A stretch of 64,000 nucleotides of DNA, from NCBI GenBank assembly GCA_022494885.1, contig JAGVSM010001251.1, forward strand, positions 716,033-780,032, in the 5' to 3' direction. Positions 1-13,575 of this stretch are shown one piece after another. This DNA is from Micrasema longulum. Taxonomy: Eukaryota > Arthropoda > Insecta > Trichoptera > Brachycentridae. The notes below the pieces were generated by a model. That model saw only the letters and a list, made by a program, of their open reading frames with translations. It made no database searches and was not told the origin of the DNA. The position numbers and the translations under genes were made by a program. How positions within the stretch are numbered: position 1 is the first letter of the stretch; each line of letters begins with the position of its first letter.

Positions 1-2754
1 TTCTAATCAATAGTGGCAGTAAATGAGCAGACACAATACAGGTTGCTTACTCCGCTAGCACGATTCGCTGTATTTAATTGTCACAAAAGTAAATAAAACA
101 TTGGACGTGGCCAGTTCGAGACCGAACCCAATTATTGGCATGAAAGGAAACAAGCACATAAGTGGAATGTGTTCCCATTTGAACTCTTTACCCAATAAAC
201 AGCCAATATGGAGTAAGTGCCTAATCCGTGACGTGACAATCCGCCCTGCGATTACTTTAGTCTCTTGTTTGTCCCGTACAAACAGCGCAGTGGTCTAGCG
301 ATTCTGATACAACCTACCGGGTTAATAAATACTGTAACAGAATGTTCGTTACGGTACAAAGGAAATATACCTAACGAGCATGAGTTCATTTCGAAAAGCA
401 ATGGTATGTAGAGAAATTCGTATAAGAGAGATTTTTCAAAAGGATATTAAAAGAAACATAAACCTTAAAATGTTTGAGGTCTGTTTCAAAATAAGTTCCC
501 TGTTTTAAAAAAGTGTTATGTTTTATTATAAAAGTTTATTAGTTTTGATTTTAATCCAACAAACTGTCGCGAAAGCCCAGGAAATCATAATTGAGATAAA
601 ATGGATCATTTATAATACACAATAATTTAAATGTTTATACTATTTTTATCTTATCTATCATACAATAAATTATGAATACCCAGATTCAATAGCGGTTTTA
701 CTTTTTTTGTACCTTCGCTACAATTATCAAATATGCGTAAAAACATATATTTCAATCGAGTATGCTTCTCATATAACAATAATTTAAATATGATCTATTT
801 AGCGAAATTAAATATTATTTTTTAAAATATGTGAAAATTACGACAGAGACATTAATTACATTTTAATTTTGACATATTTTGTAACTTATTTTCAGCCGAT
901 ATTATCATGCGTTAGTAAAAGTCCTGAATAAAATTTTAAAAACTTTAAAACACATGTTTTGTGAAAATTGTCGATGAATTATAAATTTGAGATCCAATGA
1001 TCAATAAAAATGAACCTAAAAAAATTTCTTAAATTTAAAATTTTTTTTTTTTTCAAACACAAAATTTCAAACAATTTTTTTATTACACATATAATTAAAA
1101 ATATGGTTATTAGTAACGAGAAAATGTTTAAAAATGCCATAAAAAATGGATAGTGGAGCTAGGTAGAAGTAAAATGGATTGTCTCATTCGCCCAAACCAA
1201 TATTGAATCAACTGCTCCACAAGTGTATAGCTTATGTTAGGTTTTTGTTATTTTTATTGTACGTTTTGTAATTTAAATATTATAGATGTACATTTATACC
1301 CAGTTTTTAAAAGAGTCTGAATATTTTGTTAATTATCTCTGTTTTTTAAGTTAGTCATCTTTGTTTTTTCATATTATTAAAAACATTTCAAAAAGTATAT
1401 TTTTATGTGTCCTCGGCACGGATAACCCCAGTGAGATCACATTATTTTTATTATTAATTGTAGTTTGTAAGAGTAAAATATGAATACATAAAATAAAATA
1501 AATATTGTCTGGATGGGTTTGAGAAAGTTATTCATTTTGCCTTTTTTGAAATGGAAAAGTATTTTTATTAAATTTATAACTTAACCTCACGTTATTTTGA
1601 TGCTACTGACTTTTATTTTATATTGTGCCATTACATATTAAATTAAAAAACTTAAGTGCTAGTTGTTAGCGTTCTGACAAAAAAACAGCTTGTGATTCCA
1701 AATTCAATATTCAATGTATCAAATATCTTTTGCAAATACTGGTTAAACCTTTATTTAGTGTACACAAAAAAAAACGATTGTTTTGAAAATAAAAATATGA
1801 AATGTTTAGTACAAAAGATTATGAAAAAAATGCTTTTGAATAACAGCAAAATATTTTTATTTGTGAAATAGGTTTTAATTTCTAATCAAATATTTACATG
1901 TTACTTTGTAAGTCAAATATCTACAAAACATCTATGCTTATATATAGTCACAATATTATGCATCTAATCCTTGTGCATTATGGATTATATTGCAACATAA
2001 TCCTAATCTAAACTTGACGTACACAAGTTACTATAAAGGGCTTCTTACTAGCTTTGGTTACAATAATTTGCAACTATTGATAGCTCGAATATAATTGATG
2101 GATTGTATATTGACAAACATAAAATTGATATTGTTCTTTGGCTTAATAATAAGTTATTTGGTTATAAACCTTAATAACTGAAAACACGTGTTTTGTTTAT
2201 TAATTTTTATTCATAATTTTTTACATATTTATCATTATAAAAAATATTATTTCTTAAATATTGGAAGGTTATCTTGTTGACACGTTTTTTTTGTTAGACA
2301 GTGTGTTGATAGTAATTATATTCTAAAAGTTAGAAGTTAAATTAGAAGAAAAATTAGATTATTTCAATTTCAACCATCAAATAAGTCTATTACAGGTGAA
2401 ATCGACAAACTGACGAAATGGTCAAACATTGTTTTTTATATAAATTTATTGAATAAATAACTATACATATTTAATACCAAAGAATCTTTATAAAACAAAA
2501 GAATTAGAAAATTATTACGGAGCGTCCACTGGTTAAGATAGTTGCCATCTAACATAGCTCAGCCTGTTCTAAAATGGAGATTTTTTATGTTTTAAAGTAT
2601 GAGAAATTAATAAAACCATAACATAAAAATACTAAAATTGCTTAGTTATGAACGAATAGCTAATTTACCATTATAATTAAATAATTATTGTATTCAATGT
2701 TTTAGCTCTATGAGCTTTTTCTCATTCTGTTTTACTAAACTGTTTTGATATTTC
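1..2754. other. AT-rich intronic tract, no recognised feature
   Basis: Apart from a less AT-biased first 320 bases (translatable 101-298 but starting at TTG and without any recognisable domain), I see only A/T runs. If the DIP gene extends upstream, this is intron. Confidence 0.5.
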
Positions 2755-3020
2755 TCGGCCTTGTAGTGTAGTGGTCAGCGCGTTTGCCTACCATGCAGGA
2801 ATTCTTCAGTTCGCTTCGCGACATGGTTGAGATGACATATTTATTTATGTTGGTATTTTTACACTAAAATATTTCATAGCCCCTGGACTGGCACCTGAAG
2901 TGTAAGACATATCATCTTACCTTCATGTAACACAAATTATCAAGATACGCTGTGATTGGTTTGACAGTTCAGCGCCGTAAGCACCATTAGGTGCGGAAAG
3001 GGAATGATGATGATGATGAG
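2755..3020 (+). repeat. SINE family S2 (tRNA-derived), copy 1
   Basis: The tRNA-like head has A-box-like tgtagtgtagtggtcagcgc. It is followed by the S2 body (ctggactggcacctgaag, taagac, atcatcttaccttcatgtaac, caccattaggtgcggaaag) and a (gat)n tail. The B box is decayed. The same body recurs at 9673, 13576, 24313, 42970, 53381 and 60674. Confidence 0.8.
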
Positions 3021-4813
3021 GTTTTAATGTTTGTACATAAAGAATCAGGATTAAAAGACTTTTGGATTCCACTGATTGCAGAAACGTAATATAAGCAGTG
3101 AGTTTAATTCAATATTAAAATATCAGTTAGTTCGTTTCACTTGCAATGGACTCAAATTAATAATAATACTCTCTTCTTCTCATATAGTTATGGTTTAGTA
3201 GTCATAAAAATACGTAATGACTACGGCGTTTAGTATAAAATAGCATTTATCGATATTATTCCTGGCCGATTACCTTTCCTTCCATCCTTTCCTCCCCTTG
3301 ACTCGTCTGTGTGGTACCTACCTTATATCAAGATAGGTGAAATACAATACAAATACAAATACAAAAGGATATTTGAAATTGGAACATTATAAAAATAAAA
3401 AAAACATTACATAACATCGCATTAAAATTCCCAAAATAGTATAATAAATCGTTAATATCACAATTCATGGTAAACTTTTATAATCCAGTGCCCAAAATAG
3501 AATAATATCCTAATAGCATCAAAAGTAGGTCCATTTCCGTACTCCTTTCCTTGATTCAAATATTTCCAACCTTTTACAAAAGTGAAAAAAATTGGTTTTT
3601 TTGCTACAGTCTGCTTTTCGTTGACACATGGTTGTAGAATTATTTACTGTTTTGTTTTTAGTATTTTAAAATTACTTCTAAAAGAACTTGAATATAACAT
3701 CTCGTGTAAAAGAGCTAAATAAGAGTGGTAAGAGTGTTATCAGTCGTTTATTATGAATATATAACAATCCTTTTCAGACCTTTGACGGCCTTTGTAGATG
3801 TGTGAGTAACATAAAGTTTTCTTTATATGTTTTTTGTATATAATTTTCTTCCAGTACCTGGCTTTTAATGTATATCCACACAAAGGCTATGCCTTTGATG
3901 ATCTTTTATTTATTTATGTGATATTGTACTTGTATCATTTAATGAAAAAGCAATAAAAAACATGATTTGTTTTTTTATAATATGTACGACCTTAGCCAAT
4001 TACAACAATTAAATAAATAAACGTAGAAACAAGAAACTTAACAAAATAAATCATCTTGAAAAATTTAGTTTAAAAATGTTTAAATACGCGTATTAACATA
4101 CCAAAATAAAAATAGTTCATTTGATTGGTTCACAAAGAGGTTTTTGCCCATTAATAAGTTAAATATTTGAATGCACTATACATAGGTTTGTTTTTTGGAA
4201 GCTTAAAAAAATAAATGTAGGTAAATAACATGTATGTGTGTTACTGATTTTTCCGGCGATTAGTGTTATCTATGAACTTTGTTGTTTTTTAATGCTGGTC
4301 TCATTATTATTAAATCGTTATCAGTAAAATTTTTTACCAAGAAGCCACAAAAAGTTATATGTGTAAATTTGTATTTTTATGTCCAATAACAAATAAATTA
4401 ATTGAACTTTTTTTTCTGACCTATTTCGGAAACGAAACATATTTCTTGTCAACGCAGACACTAAGAAGAAAATATTTAAGTAAATTGAGGATATTCAGAT
4501 ATTGTTCTTTATTTTTTATTGTATGAAACAATATATTTACCATGATAGACACTGACCTCCTAAAAAGGATATCAAAATTGTTTCCTTGTAACTTTTAACT
4601 GATGTTTTGTATAGATGTAGGCCACGTAAAGTCATTAATTTAAACATCAATTTATGAATTGGTTTGTATCTTTATTTACTAAAAATAAGTATCTTGGTAA
4701 ATAATTTTTAAGTAACTTTCATATTTTTAATTTCATTTACAGCACCTTTTTCCTTTTTCTTTTAATATATAAAAAAAAAATATTTTTCTATATTTTACCC
4801 AAATAATACAATT
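3021..4813. other. intronic tract with possible LINE 3' end
   Basis: At about 3250-3368 a less AT-rich stretch with ccttccatcctttcctcccc ends in an (ATACAA)n run (3340-3366), typical of a retroelement 3' tail. At 3855-3915 there is a cccacacaaaggc...atgcctttg string related to the family E hairpin at 10305. The rest shows nothing I recognise. Confidence 0.35.
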
Positions 4814-4928
4814 TCAGGCTATTTTCAACCAATTATTAAAAACACACTACTCATTCGAAAATAAAAATCCAGTTGGGGAAGAGTCTTATCCGTAAATCCA
4901 CTACACTAGCCACGGGACCACAACTCGA
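4814..4928 (-). repeat. SINE family S3, minus-strand copy
   Basis: On the minus strand the head reads gtggtcccgtggctagtgta and is followed by the S3 body containing cccaactgg and a region ending in a gttgaaaatagcctgaaat string. It is a decayed relative of the copies at 12128 and 37737. Confidence 0.6.
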
Positions 4929-4998
4929 TTCTAAATCTCTTATGTGGTCACTCACTAAATGATAAAAGTTGATAAAATGGTAAAAGCATGATAAAAGT

Positions 4999-5396
4999 TG
5001 TAGCGTTCATTGTCCATAATCGATGACACACACGTGCTTAATCATTTCACCTGAAATAAAAAATTATAACTCTAAGAAGCAAGTCAGCGTTTTCTATTGA
5101 ATTATATTCATTACATTCTGCAAGACACGACATTTACGTTCTGCAGTACATAAACATCGTTCCTACCGTGGAAATATGAAGAACAAATGAAAGTGGCCTA
5201 TGAAGAGACCACATGGCGCAGTCAAGTAGAGTTCAATCAGTCAGCATCAGTCACATAGTTCCAGCATCTAGTTTAAGTGCAGTTACTTTAACTCTTCATT
5301 GTCGTAACACTCGTGCGACAAAATTTATTTTTTATTCGCCATGTAATAAATACGCATTTAACAGCAACCTCGTGTCTTGCGTCAATTTCTAACTGG
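4999..5396 (+). repeat. LTR-like repeat, second copy (relative of the solo LTR at 22851)
   Basis: It starts tgtag..., contains ccataatcgatgacacacac, cagcatctag and the block gccatgtaataaatacgca with cctcgtgtctt, and ends near tttctaactgg. These blocks occur in the same order in the repeat at 22851-23331. It lacks the last ~40 bp of that LTR and no target duplication is obvious, so it is an older or truncated copy. An AATAAA followed by a T/G-rich stretch fits an LTR polyadenylation site. Confidence 0.65.
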
Positions 5397-5399
5397 TAT

Positions 5400-5900
5400 T
5401 ATTATTATAATTGTTAACGTACTTGAAGACACGTGTAACTAAACATCGCTTGGAATACAAAACCGGCCAACTGAGCACGCTGTCAAAACATTTTAAAACA
5501 CAAAACAGATCGCTCTCTTTTCCACGCCCTCCAGCTCCCAGCGAATACGTTTTGTTTAATTTCTGAAGAACTTTACTATATATTATTATAACACTGTAAA
5601 CTCAGTGAGAATTTAAATGCTTATCAGTCCATGGTTAACTTCTTTGTTATTATTCTCGAAGCATCCTTTGATTTCCTATCCACAAACATTCATTCTTCCT
5701 CCTTAACCCATATACCGTCCCGTGCTGCTCAATTGTGGATTTATTTCGCATCCACCATCACAGTGGTTTCTATAGTATTTCTGTTTAAATCACGCCTGAA
5801 GAAGCATATCATTACTTTCCTTTCATCTCTCCTTTTTTCCTTTCTCTTTATTCCCCTTTCCCATCAAAGACTAGTATTGATATTCATTCATTTTGATACA
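5400..5900 (+). mobile_element. possible LINE reverse-transcriptase C-terminal relic
   Basis: Positions 5631-5830 translate to a stretch containing HIPSRAAQLWIYF followed by LFKSRLKKHI. This resembles the degraded end of non-LTR ORF2 proteins (pattern: x-L-W-N-x-L-P ... F-K-x-x-L-K-x-H). The open frame continues to 6020, but that part belongs to a different repeat. Weak call. Confidence 0.35.
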
Positions 5901-6250
5901 CATACTAGGGACGACAGACGTTGTCCTGCCCAAATGTTGGCTTGCCTGCTATTAGCTGGTTCAGCAAACGTTTTTTCGGTATTCGAATTTTGGAAAAACT
6001 ATTTACTAAGTGAGATTTGACAGTGATTTTGATATTTCAATATTTTCGTATCATCATTGCGTGATTTGCTGTTTCCCAAAGCAAAATCCAAAAAAGAGTG
6101 CAGTATCTCAACTCTTGTTTTTACGGAGTTTGTTACAGATCGCAGCGCCACCTACCGGATCCAATTGTAAATCTAAATCATCCAGGACCCACTTAAACAC
6201 GAACAAAAATTTTATAATAATCGGTCTAGCCGTTTAGGAGAAGTCATATT
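5900..6250 (-). repeat. interspersed repeat family D, fragment
   Basis: The string tgctattagctggttcagc with the neighbouring gttgtcctgcccaaatg matches, on the opposite strand, 16898-16960 (ccagctaatagcaggcaagc) and 53250-53310 (taatggcaggcaagctaac). It is an old repeat of unknown class. Downstream, accctaccgg-type sequence and a gccgtttaggag string are also typical of such relics. Confidence 0.55.
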
Positions 6251-8510
6251 ATGAGTTAAACAATTTTAAATATATGTGATTGACTAATCTCAGATCGAGA
6301 TATCCAACAAATCCTACCAACACACGTTTTAAGTTTACTTTAACAAAAGTAATTGAAAAATGTAACCCAAATATTAAGTTATCAATTCGCTTTTTTAATT
6401 TCAACTAAATGATTCTAACATTACATAAGTATTTTATTAAATACTGAATATTAAAATTAAAATCATCCAAAAAAATGCATGGAAAATAATGTCAAAGTAA
6501 GAAAGGTTTATGAGAAATTGTGCTTCGTTTGAAATTGAGCTGTTTGGCGTTACATAGGAAACATAACTTGTATATTTCTTGGGTATGAACAGTTATAATA
6601 AAATATGAAAATTGTAAAGAAAGTTTGTGCACGAAAACATTCGGCTGAAATAATAAATTTTATCTTTCTCGCAAAATGCACCACTGCAATGAAGATTCAC
6701 GTTTCTATTTCAGTAGGATTATTTTATATTTTTGTCACGAAACCAATGTTGAATGTTAGCCAGCAATACGATGTAACCTTAAAAGGAGGAAAACAGTTGT
6801 TTCTCGTTTAACAATCAGAAATGTAATAGAATTAGTCGTAATGTAAGAACGTGAGTTTACTTAAATAAATGTGTTTACTGTCCATTATTGGGGACATCAA
6901 TACTTATTATATAAATTAAGTGCTTGTGACACTAACTTTTACATCAAGCCATTGAAAATAGTATTAACTGAAGTATATTTACTTAATATTCAAAGCAGTA
7001 AAGCAGGGGCTTTTCAATAAGCTACAGCTTATGTCATTTTTTAATATTTTACTTTATATGTGTTTTATAAACAGATACAATTTCTAAATAAATAATATGC
7101 ATTTAGCCAAAAATTACAAAAGAAAAAACGGCACAAAACATCACACTAAAACGTAGCAATTTCTTATGCCTGATATGTAATCAACTCAAACACAATCTTA
7201 ATCTTTAAATAAATAAAATTATAAAATACAAAACGTTTAAATTATATATCGTAGTAATAAGTCTGAAAAATAAAAAAGAGTTTGGAGTTACTAATCAAAA
7301 AATATTAAGACAATCACATGAAGATTTGTTTAGAAAATAAAAATTGGTTTTAATCATCCTGATCGCACCACTTGCCCGTTAGCAGATGCACGCTCACAGT
7401 TGCTGGTACGCGGAATGCGTTGTACTTTATTTAATTTGCCACTGAACCCTAAATACAATGAATGTAATTCTTACCTTGCACTGGGGTTCTGGTACCTTAT
7501 TGTTTGTGACTCGTCTCGCGGTAGTAAGGATCAGATCAGTTCGTGGGGTCATGAAAGAGGGGCACTTGAGGTGGTTTCTTAATTTAAATTATTTCACGAC
7601 ATAGTGGATAAAGTTACTATTAAGGAGAAAAAGTATCTTAGCACGTGAACCTTGACAGTTTGGTTGGATTAACAATTGTACTTTTGTTAAATGCATTTGT
7701 GTAATTTTGAATATTGAACATGTTGGGCCGGAGACAAAAATGTGGTACCTACCCATAGTATGAAACGCAACATTTTAATCAGGGCCCAGTTTGCAGCAAA
7801 TAAATACAACAAAGTAAATGTGGCGTAACCAAATCCAATAAAATAAAGTTGTATTTTTTCATTTTATTACAATGATATATGAATAAACAACCACAAAAAA
7901 CACCTTGTAAATAACTTTATATAAATAAATTATTTCATTTAAATATTCGAAAGGAAGGGGAAAAGGGGAAATAAAAGGAAGAGACGGGTGCTTAAATCCT
8001 TTTTTTAATAATAGGGATACGTTTTATAAGTAATTAAACATCATGTGGCTGTTGATTTAAAAAATGGGATTTTAAATTTCAATCATTAATTTAAAACTCA
8101 TGTTAATTCACAACAATAAAAACTCCTTAATAATTATTGTCTTTTAACAAATAAAAATTGAAAAACACAGAACTGAAATCATTAAATTTATCAAATTTTG
8201 TTTTTTTTACCAATGTCTGATATTTTTTACTGTTAACAATAATAAAAATAATAAAAAATATTTTTCAAACTTGTGATCTTTGTACTTTGTATTTGTAGGT
8301 CTGAATATTTATGATGAACCTAGTTAACTTCTTAAACTTGTTTTGAACTACATTAACTATTCCCAGAATATACTTTCAGACACGAGTAGATTCACATAAA
8401 TTAAATACTAGACATTTTGAGTAAACATTAACTAATAAAAGTTGATATCATCAACTAACAATTATGTTAAACTTATTTTCTTGTAAGGATATTAAAGTTC
8501 TTCCGAAATA
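6251..8510. other. AT-rich intronic tract, no recognised gene
   Basis: No protein family or RNA recognised. A less AT-rich patch at 7360-7570 (open but featureless) may be an unclassified repeat. Confidence 0.4.
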
Positions 8511-9573
8511 CAGGGGTCGGCAATCGAAGTGTTACTAATTAAACATTCTATAATTCTCTTAATTTTGATTTTTAAAATTTAAGAACTTCAGTTTATCGTA
8601 AAAACATTTCAATTTTTGAAAAAAATGTTATAATTGATAAAGCCACCTTTAGCGCAAATTAAAACATAGAGTCTGTCCTAGAAGGCTTCACACGCTGCAT
8701 GAATGTGGGCTAATGGTATTTTGCCCCATTCTCGGCGAAGGGCAATCTTTAAGGCGTCGACCGTCTCATATTTTTTAACTGAAATTTCGGCCTCTAGAAC
8801 GGACAATATGGAAAAGTCCGTTGGGTTTAAGTCCGGGAAATTTGGAGGCCACTGTTGTGATGAAATGAAGCTGGGAACTTTTTCTTGTAAAACACGTTGG
8901 GTTTCACGGGCTTTATGGGATGGTGCCGAGTCTTGTTGAAACTTTCAATGGTCTCTACCAATTATTTACGTGCCCAAGGTAACAACGCATCATTTAAAAT
9001 CTTTTCACGGTAGATTTGATGATTTACCTTTACGCCCTGTTCAGAGAAAACGAGTGATGAGTGTCCTGCGGCAGTTACCGCGGTCCAAACCATCATTGAT
9101 GCAGGCGCTTGCTTTTTCAGAGCAATTCAATGATCTAATTTTTCTTTTAATTTGCATTATAATTGTAATATTGTTTTATCTGTTTACATATTGCTGAACC
9201 GTATAAATTGAATTCTGGCCTTCATCTTTCGAACCATGTTGTTTTTAGACCACCTACATGGCGTATTTTTATGCTTATCAGTATCATTGTAACGTGAAAT
9301 GGTCCGATACACAAACACTTTGTTCACATGTAAATGTCGTAGCTCATCAAAAATAACTGGTTGTGATTTTCAAGCCAAGAACAGAGCAATAACACTGTTG
9401 AGTTTGAATCCCCTTTCGATAACTTTTTTAAACTGTGACGTAAAACAATATGTTTAATTAGAATTATTAACAATACAACAGACTGACACGTGTCAAAACA
9501 TGAGCGCACTGTCATTAGCCGTTTGATTACTACAGCAGCGTAAAATTGGTAACACTTCGAGCGTATACCCCTG
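8511..9573 (-). mobile_element. mariner-type (DD37D) DNA transposon, complete ends, dead transposase
   Basis: The ends are CAGGGGT(7 nt)CGAAGTGTTAC at 8511-8535 and its inverted partner at 9549-9573. They share the outer 7 and inner 11 bases of 25, and both ends are flanked by TA (8509-8510 and 9574-9575), the target site of Tc1/mariner elements. The 1063-bp interior encodes a transposase on the minus strand. The element is therefore a single insertion with intact borders but no activity. Confidence 0.92.
8678..9240 (-). pseudogene. mariner DD37D transposase remnant
   Basis: The C-terminal block is open from about 8930 down to the stop at 8678-8680. It contains FQQDSAPSHKARET, then WPPNFPDLNPTDFSIL, VLEAEISVKKYETVDAL and REWGKIPLAHIHAACEAF. 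From the aspartate of QQD to the aspartate of NPTD there are 37 residues, the DD37D (maT-like) spacing. An upstream block gives MMVWTAVTAAGHSSLVFSEQ, VNHQIYREKILNDALLPWA and then an in-frame stop and a frameshift before QQD. Further upstream the N-terminal half and the first catalytic aspartate are not readable, and an AT-rich stretch at about 9125-9200 interrupts the frame. Non-functional. Confidence 0.88.
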
Positions 9574-9672
9574 TATAGACGTACTCACTTTTAATTTTGA
9601 TATTTTAAACTATACTTGTTTAAATGACATCAAGCATTTTCAGTTGATTTTTTTATAACTATGTTTATGACG

Positions 9673-9935
9673 TCGGCCTCGTGGTGTAACGTTCAACGCG
9701 TTTGCTTACCATGCAAGAGGTCTCGGGTTGATTCCCGACATGGTTGATGATTGAAATATTCATTTTAAAGGATGTTTTACGATAAAAATATGATATAGTT
9801 CCTAGACTGGTACTTGAAGAGTGAGACTGTTCATCTTACCTTCATGTCACAAACGTTATCAAGATACGCTGCGGTTAGTGTGCCAATGCAGTGCCCTATG
9901 CGCCATTAGGTGCGGAAAGGAAATTATGATGATAC
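9673..9935 (+). repeat. SINE family S2, copy 2
   Basis: Best-preserved head of the family: tcggcctcgtggtgtaacg (A-box region) and gggttgattcccg as B box at 9725-9737. The S2 body follows, ending at ccattaggtgcggaaagg and atgatgat. Confidence 0.88.
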
Positions 9936-12127
9936 GGACATCACGTAGGGGCTGAGATAAGTTGGATCATTATAACGATGAAAAATGTTAACATTTGTAT
10001 ATTTTGGAAATCTGGAGATTCCGCACTAGGACAGAGGCACAAATATATTCTTGCCCCCAAACTTTATAATTCCTAATAAAGACGCAACACGAAATGATTA
10101 TTTAAGTTTCTCTTCTTCTTATAATTTATTTAAAATGTGGGTCACAATTATATTTTTTTTTTTTCAGTTTCTTGTTCTTCTCTTATTTGCCACTAGGATT
10201 TATTTAAGTACATTTATGAAAAAAATCTGCATGTAACGTTCGATTTTTATTTTCTGTCTTTATTTCACTTCCACACTATAGATTTCATTATATAATTTAC
10301 ATTAAGTATATCCCACGCACAGGCCATGTCTTTGTGGGATTTTTTTGTTTTAATAAATACAAATAGTGATATCCGTAATGTTAGAAATGTACTTAAATGA
10401 TACCAAAAAGGACAGAGATAAATGAATTATTCCTGATAACTCTCTATTGGGTTAAATCCAGTCTTCACCTAAAAACATTTGGATAAACTCAAAATATTGT
10501 AGATAAAAAGAAAAAAAAATCGTTTAAATTCGTGTTCTTTGTACATCGTGTCTAAATGCGTCATGATTTATGTTGGCTTCTGATTGATATGCAAATAATT
10601 GCTGTTATTATGTTAACAATTTGTAACTCTTGCAATTATGTTTTCATTGTTTCTGTAGTAGTATCCAAATTAGGTTATCAGTTAATCCTGGTACAGAACT
10701 GCGTATAATTTGGAGACTTGAGCTGGCTTTAGCTTAAGGTCCTGAGGCTTATATTATATTCAATGGAATGGTTGTTGAACAATTTAAGTTCAAACCGGAG
10801 TTGGTTTTGTCAACTGTTCCATCGAAATCTATTAGTTAAAATTACTGAAAACTTTGAATGAAATTTTTAGTATTAAATGTGAATTGACTGTAAAATGTTT
10901 CAGTGATAAGCCTCTTCTTAAACAATCATTATTTTATTTAGATTCTGCCAGGAATTAAATTCGGGATCTTCGAAATACCAGGCAAATTTGATAATCATGT
11001 ATACTACGAGGTTGACTAGTTTCTGATCAATTTCCTTTTGATTTTTTTTTAACGACTCGAGAGCACTCGTCAAAGATTTTATTTTATTTTGCTAACATTA
11101 TTTTTAAATCATTTTTTTCTAAAAATTGAAAATTAATAGATACTAAGGTTAAATACTGTTTGATTTTTAGATGCAATATTTTTTAACTAAGTTTTCGTCC
11201 TCTTGACTAATTTTCAATTTATCATTCACAGTATTTCAAATTTTCCTCACGACGTATGGTTATCTAGTTCTAAGTACCTTGGATAAATATGTTTAACCAA
11301 AGACTTCCTTTATTCTCTGAAACAAGTAAGCTCCGGTACGGAGGTCTATAAAATTGAGGTAAGGGCTAAATATTGATTTTGGTATTATTATACCTTCCTA
11401 ATCCTTTTTCTCCGAATATGAGATTAGTTAAAGCTCACTTAACGTATCAGAAGTCAAATGTTCAAATATTTTTAAGATAGGTTTAGATCAATTTAACAAA
11501 ATCTATTTAAATTAATAGCTTTAACAATAATTTGTGTTTTTGGATATTTTTGTCTTAAAAACGCAATATTTTTGCAAAAAGACCTTAAAAAACTGTGTGT
11601 GACAAATTTTAAACTAGGCTGAAATTATCCAATATCCTAGACTTGCTCGAACTAAACTCGAGCAAAATTGTTTTCAAAAGCTAAAAGTTACTTATCTTTA
11701 CCAAACTGTTTGCACTATACAGAGCGAAATGTTACTTATCTTAACTTAACCGAATCTAAATTATTTCGTTACAATAATTGTACAATAGCTACAAAATGGT
11801 TAATTCTGATACATTCAATAAAATTTTAGCAATACAATTTTTTATCATTTTTTATACCCGACGGAACTTTTTAAAAAAAAATTCAGACTTTTTAAAGGTT
11901 TTTTTGGAAAGACGTTTTTAGAAATCAAAAATGAAAAGGCTTTTTTTTAAATGTGATTGAATTATTTGATCTTTTTAATCAAATAAATATAGAATAAATT
12001 AAAGTAAACAAAAAAGTAACCTTATTTTAAATAACCAAGAGAATTAATATTCAATAGTGTGTTTTTTTTTATTTATAACTAATAAATTGGATACTAACTA
12101 AACATAATGATGCATGAACAGAAACTT
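9936..12127. other. AT-rich intronic tract with a hairpin tail and family G fragment
   Basis: At 10305-10362 a hairpin (atcccacg ... tgtgggat) followed by taataaata resembles a retroelement 3' end (family E; also at about 3870 and, reversed, 53810). At 10440-10500 there is a family G fragment (aaatccagtcttcacctaaa, acatttggataaactcaaaatattg). A perfect 8-bp hairpin TTGCTCGA/TCGAGCAA lies at about 11643-11666. Otherwise nothing recognised. Confidence 0.4.
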
Positions 12128-12310
12128 GTGTCGGGTTGTGTTCCCGTGGCTAGTGTCTCGGACTCACAGATCAAAGGTCCGTGGTTCGAATCCCACTCTA
12201 CCCCAACTTGATTCAATTTTCTAATAGTGAGTTATTTACAACTCGTTGAAAATGGCCCTAAAAATTAAATATTTTGGTAAATCATAAGAACGCAAATATT
12301 TCTTTAAAAC
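12128..12310 (+). repeat. SINE family S3, copy 1
   Basis: tRNA-like head gttcccgtggctagtgtctc with B box ggttcgaatccc (12183-12194) and a body containing atttacaactcgttgaaaat. The same arrangement occurs at 37737 and, reversed, at 4814. No cloverleaf partner for the acceptor stem, so not a tRNA gene. Confidence 0.82.
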
Positions 12311-12789
12311 ATACAAAATTATTACAAAAACCAATATATTTAAAGGAAAATACATGGTTTAACATTTCCAAGGTTTATTTCCTGCAATTGGCTTATTTAA
12401 GTAATTACAGGCTGTGTAAAATTTGGCAAATGTTCATAACTTTTACATCTCTATGTTCGGGGAAAAACCTATTTGGCGGTATTTAAAAACAAAATCATAT
12501 TTAATAAATATCATAAATATTCTCTAATAAAACTTTATTTTTATGCAGCCTGTAGCTTTGTTGCGTCATACAAAACAAATTCATACGCAAACGAAAACGA
12601 ATATTATGAGAAATGGCCGCTAAAGGCATAACAGTTTTAAAATTGCTCGTAATATTTCAGTCGCCATGAAAAAAACTCAAAAAATATTACTATTAAACTA
12701 CCTGGGAACAAACACAACGGTTAGTAATAAAACACCAAGTACAATAATCATAGATGTTATTTTTAACAGAAACGACATAGTTAGCCCAT

Positions 12790-13130
12790 CAAATCTACGG
12801 CGTTGTCGACAGAGAAAAGCTGCCAGAAGGAGCTCTATGTGATCTGGAAGCCTGAACATCTTTGTGTTGGAAGAAATACATCTAGACGTACGTAATATGC
12901 ACTTTATTGGATTGAAAAAAGGGGGAAGTAAATTTTTTACTGACCGGGATAAAATTGATTGGACATCATCAATTCACCGAAATGATTACAAAACTTTTTA
13001 AAAACCTTAAAAAATCATTTTTGAAAGCCACTAGATCTGTAAATATGACAGGATCTATAACAAGGCCACGGATAGTAGCAAAAGCTTTATTCAATCATTA
13101 AGAGGAGGAATGGGACAAGATCACAGGATG
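12790..13130 (-). repeat. interspersed repeat family A, copy 1
   Basis: On the minus strand it contains the family blocks around tccgtggcc, agatctag and ggtgaattgatgatgtccaa that are also seen at 26095-26500 and (minus) 37015-37440. More diverged than those two copies. Confidence 0.8.
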
Positions 13131-13575
13131 TACAGAACATTGATTGGATATCCGCAGCAGCACAAAGGGGAATCAATGACGAATATTTTTTTATTAAATT
13201 TACCATGACCTGATAAAAACTGCATAGTCCAATGATCGGAGATAACCCAATAAGATTTTAAGCGCTTCAAATATTACAAATAACAAGTACTTCAAATATT
13301 AAACAGTAGATAAACGAAAAAAAATATTAGCATAAAAAGTATGTGGATATTATATTATATATAAACAGTAGTTTCATACAATGAACGCTATATTGTGTAC
13401 AAAAATAATCATTAAAGGCTAAAATAAAATTTAAATCTTGTTTTTTTTTTATTGAAAAAAAGACAGGTAGGTTTATTGTTTATTAAAGGTACACATTTAA
13501 AAAAATATAATTATATCAAGTTAGAGAGAAAAAACTTTTTTTATTAACGTTAAAAATAACAATCCCAAAAACATA

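Noticed and set aside
5631..6020. 129-codon open frame with hydrophobic stretches, as a possible membrane protein
   Set aside because: The first part reads like a decayed LINE C-terminus and the last part is interspersed repeat family D, so the frame spans two unrelated relics.
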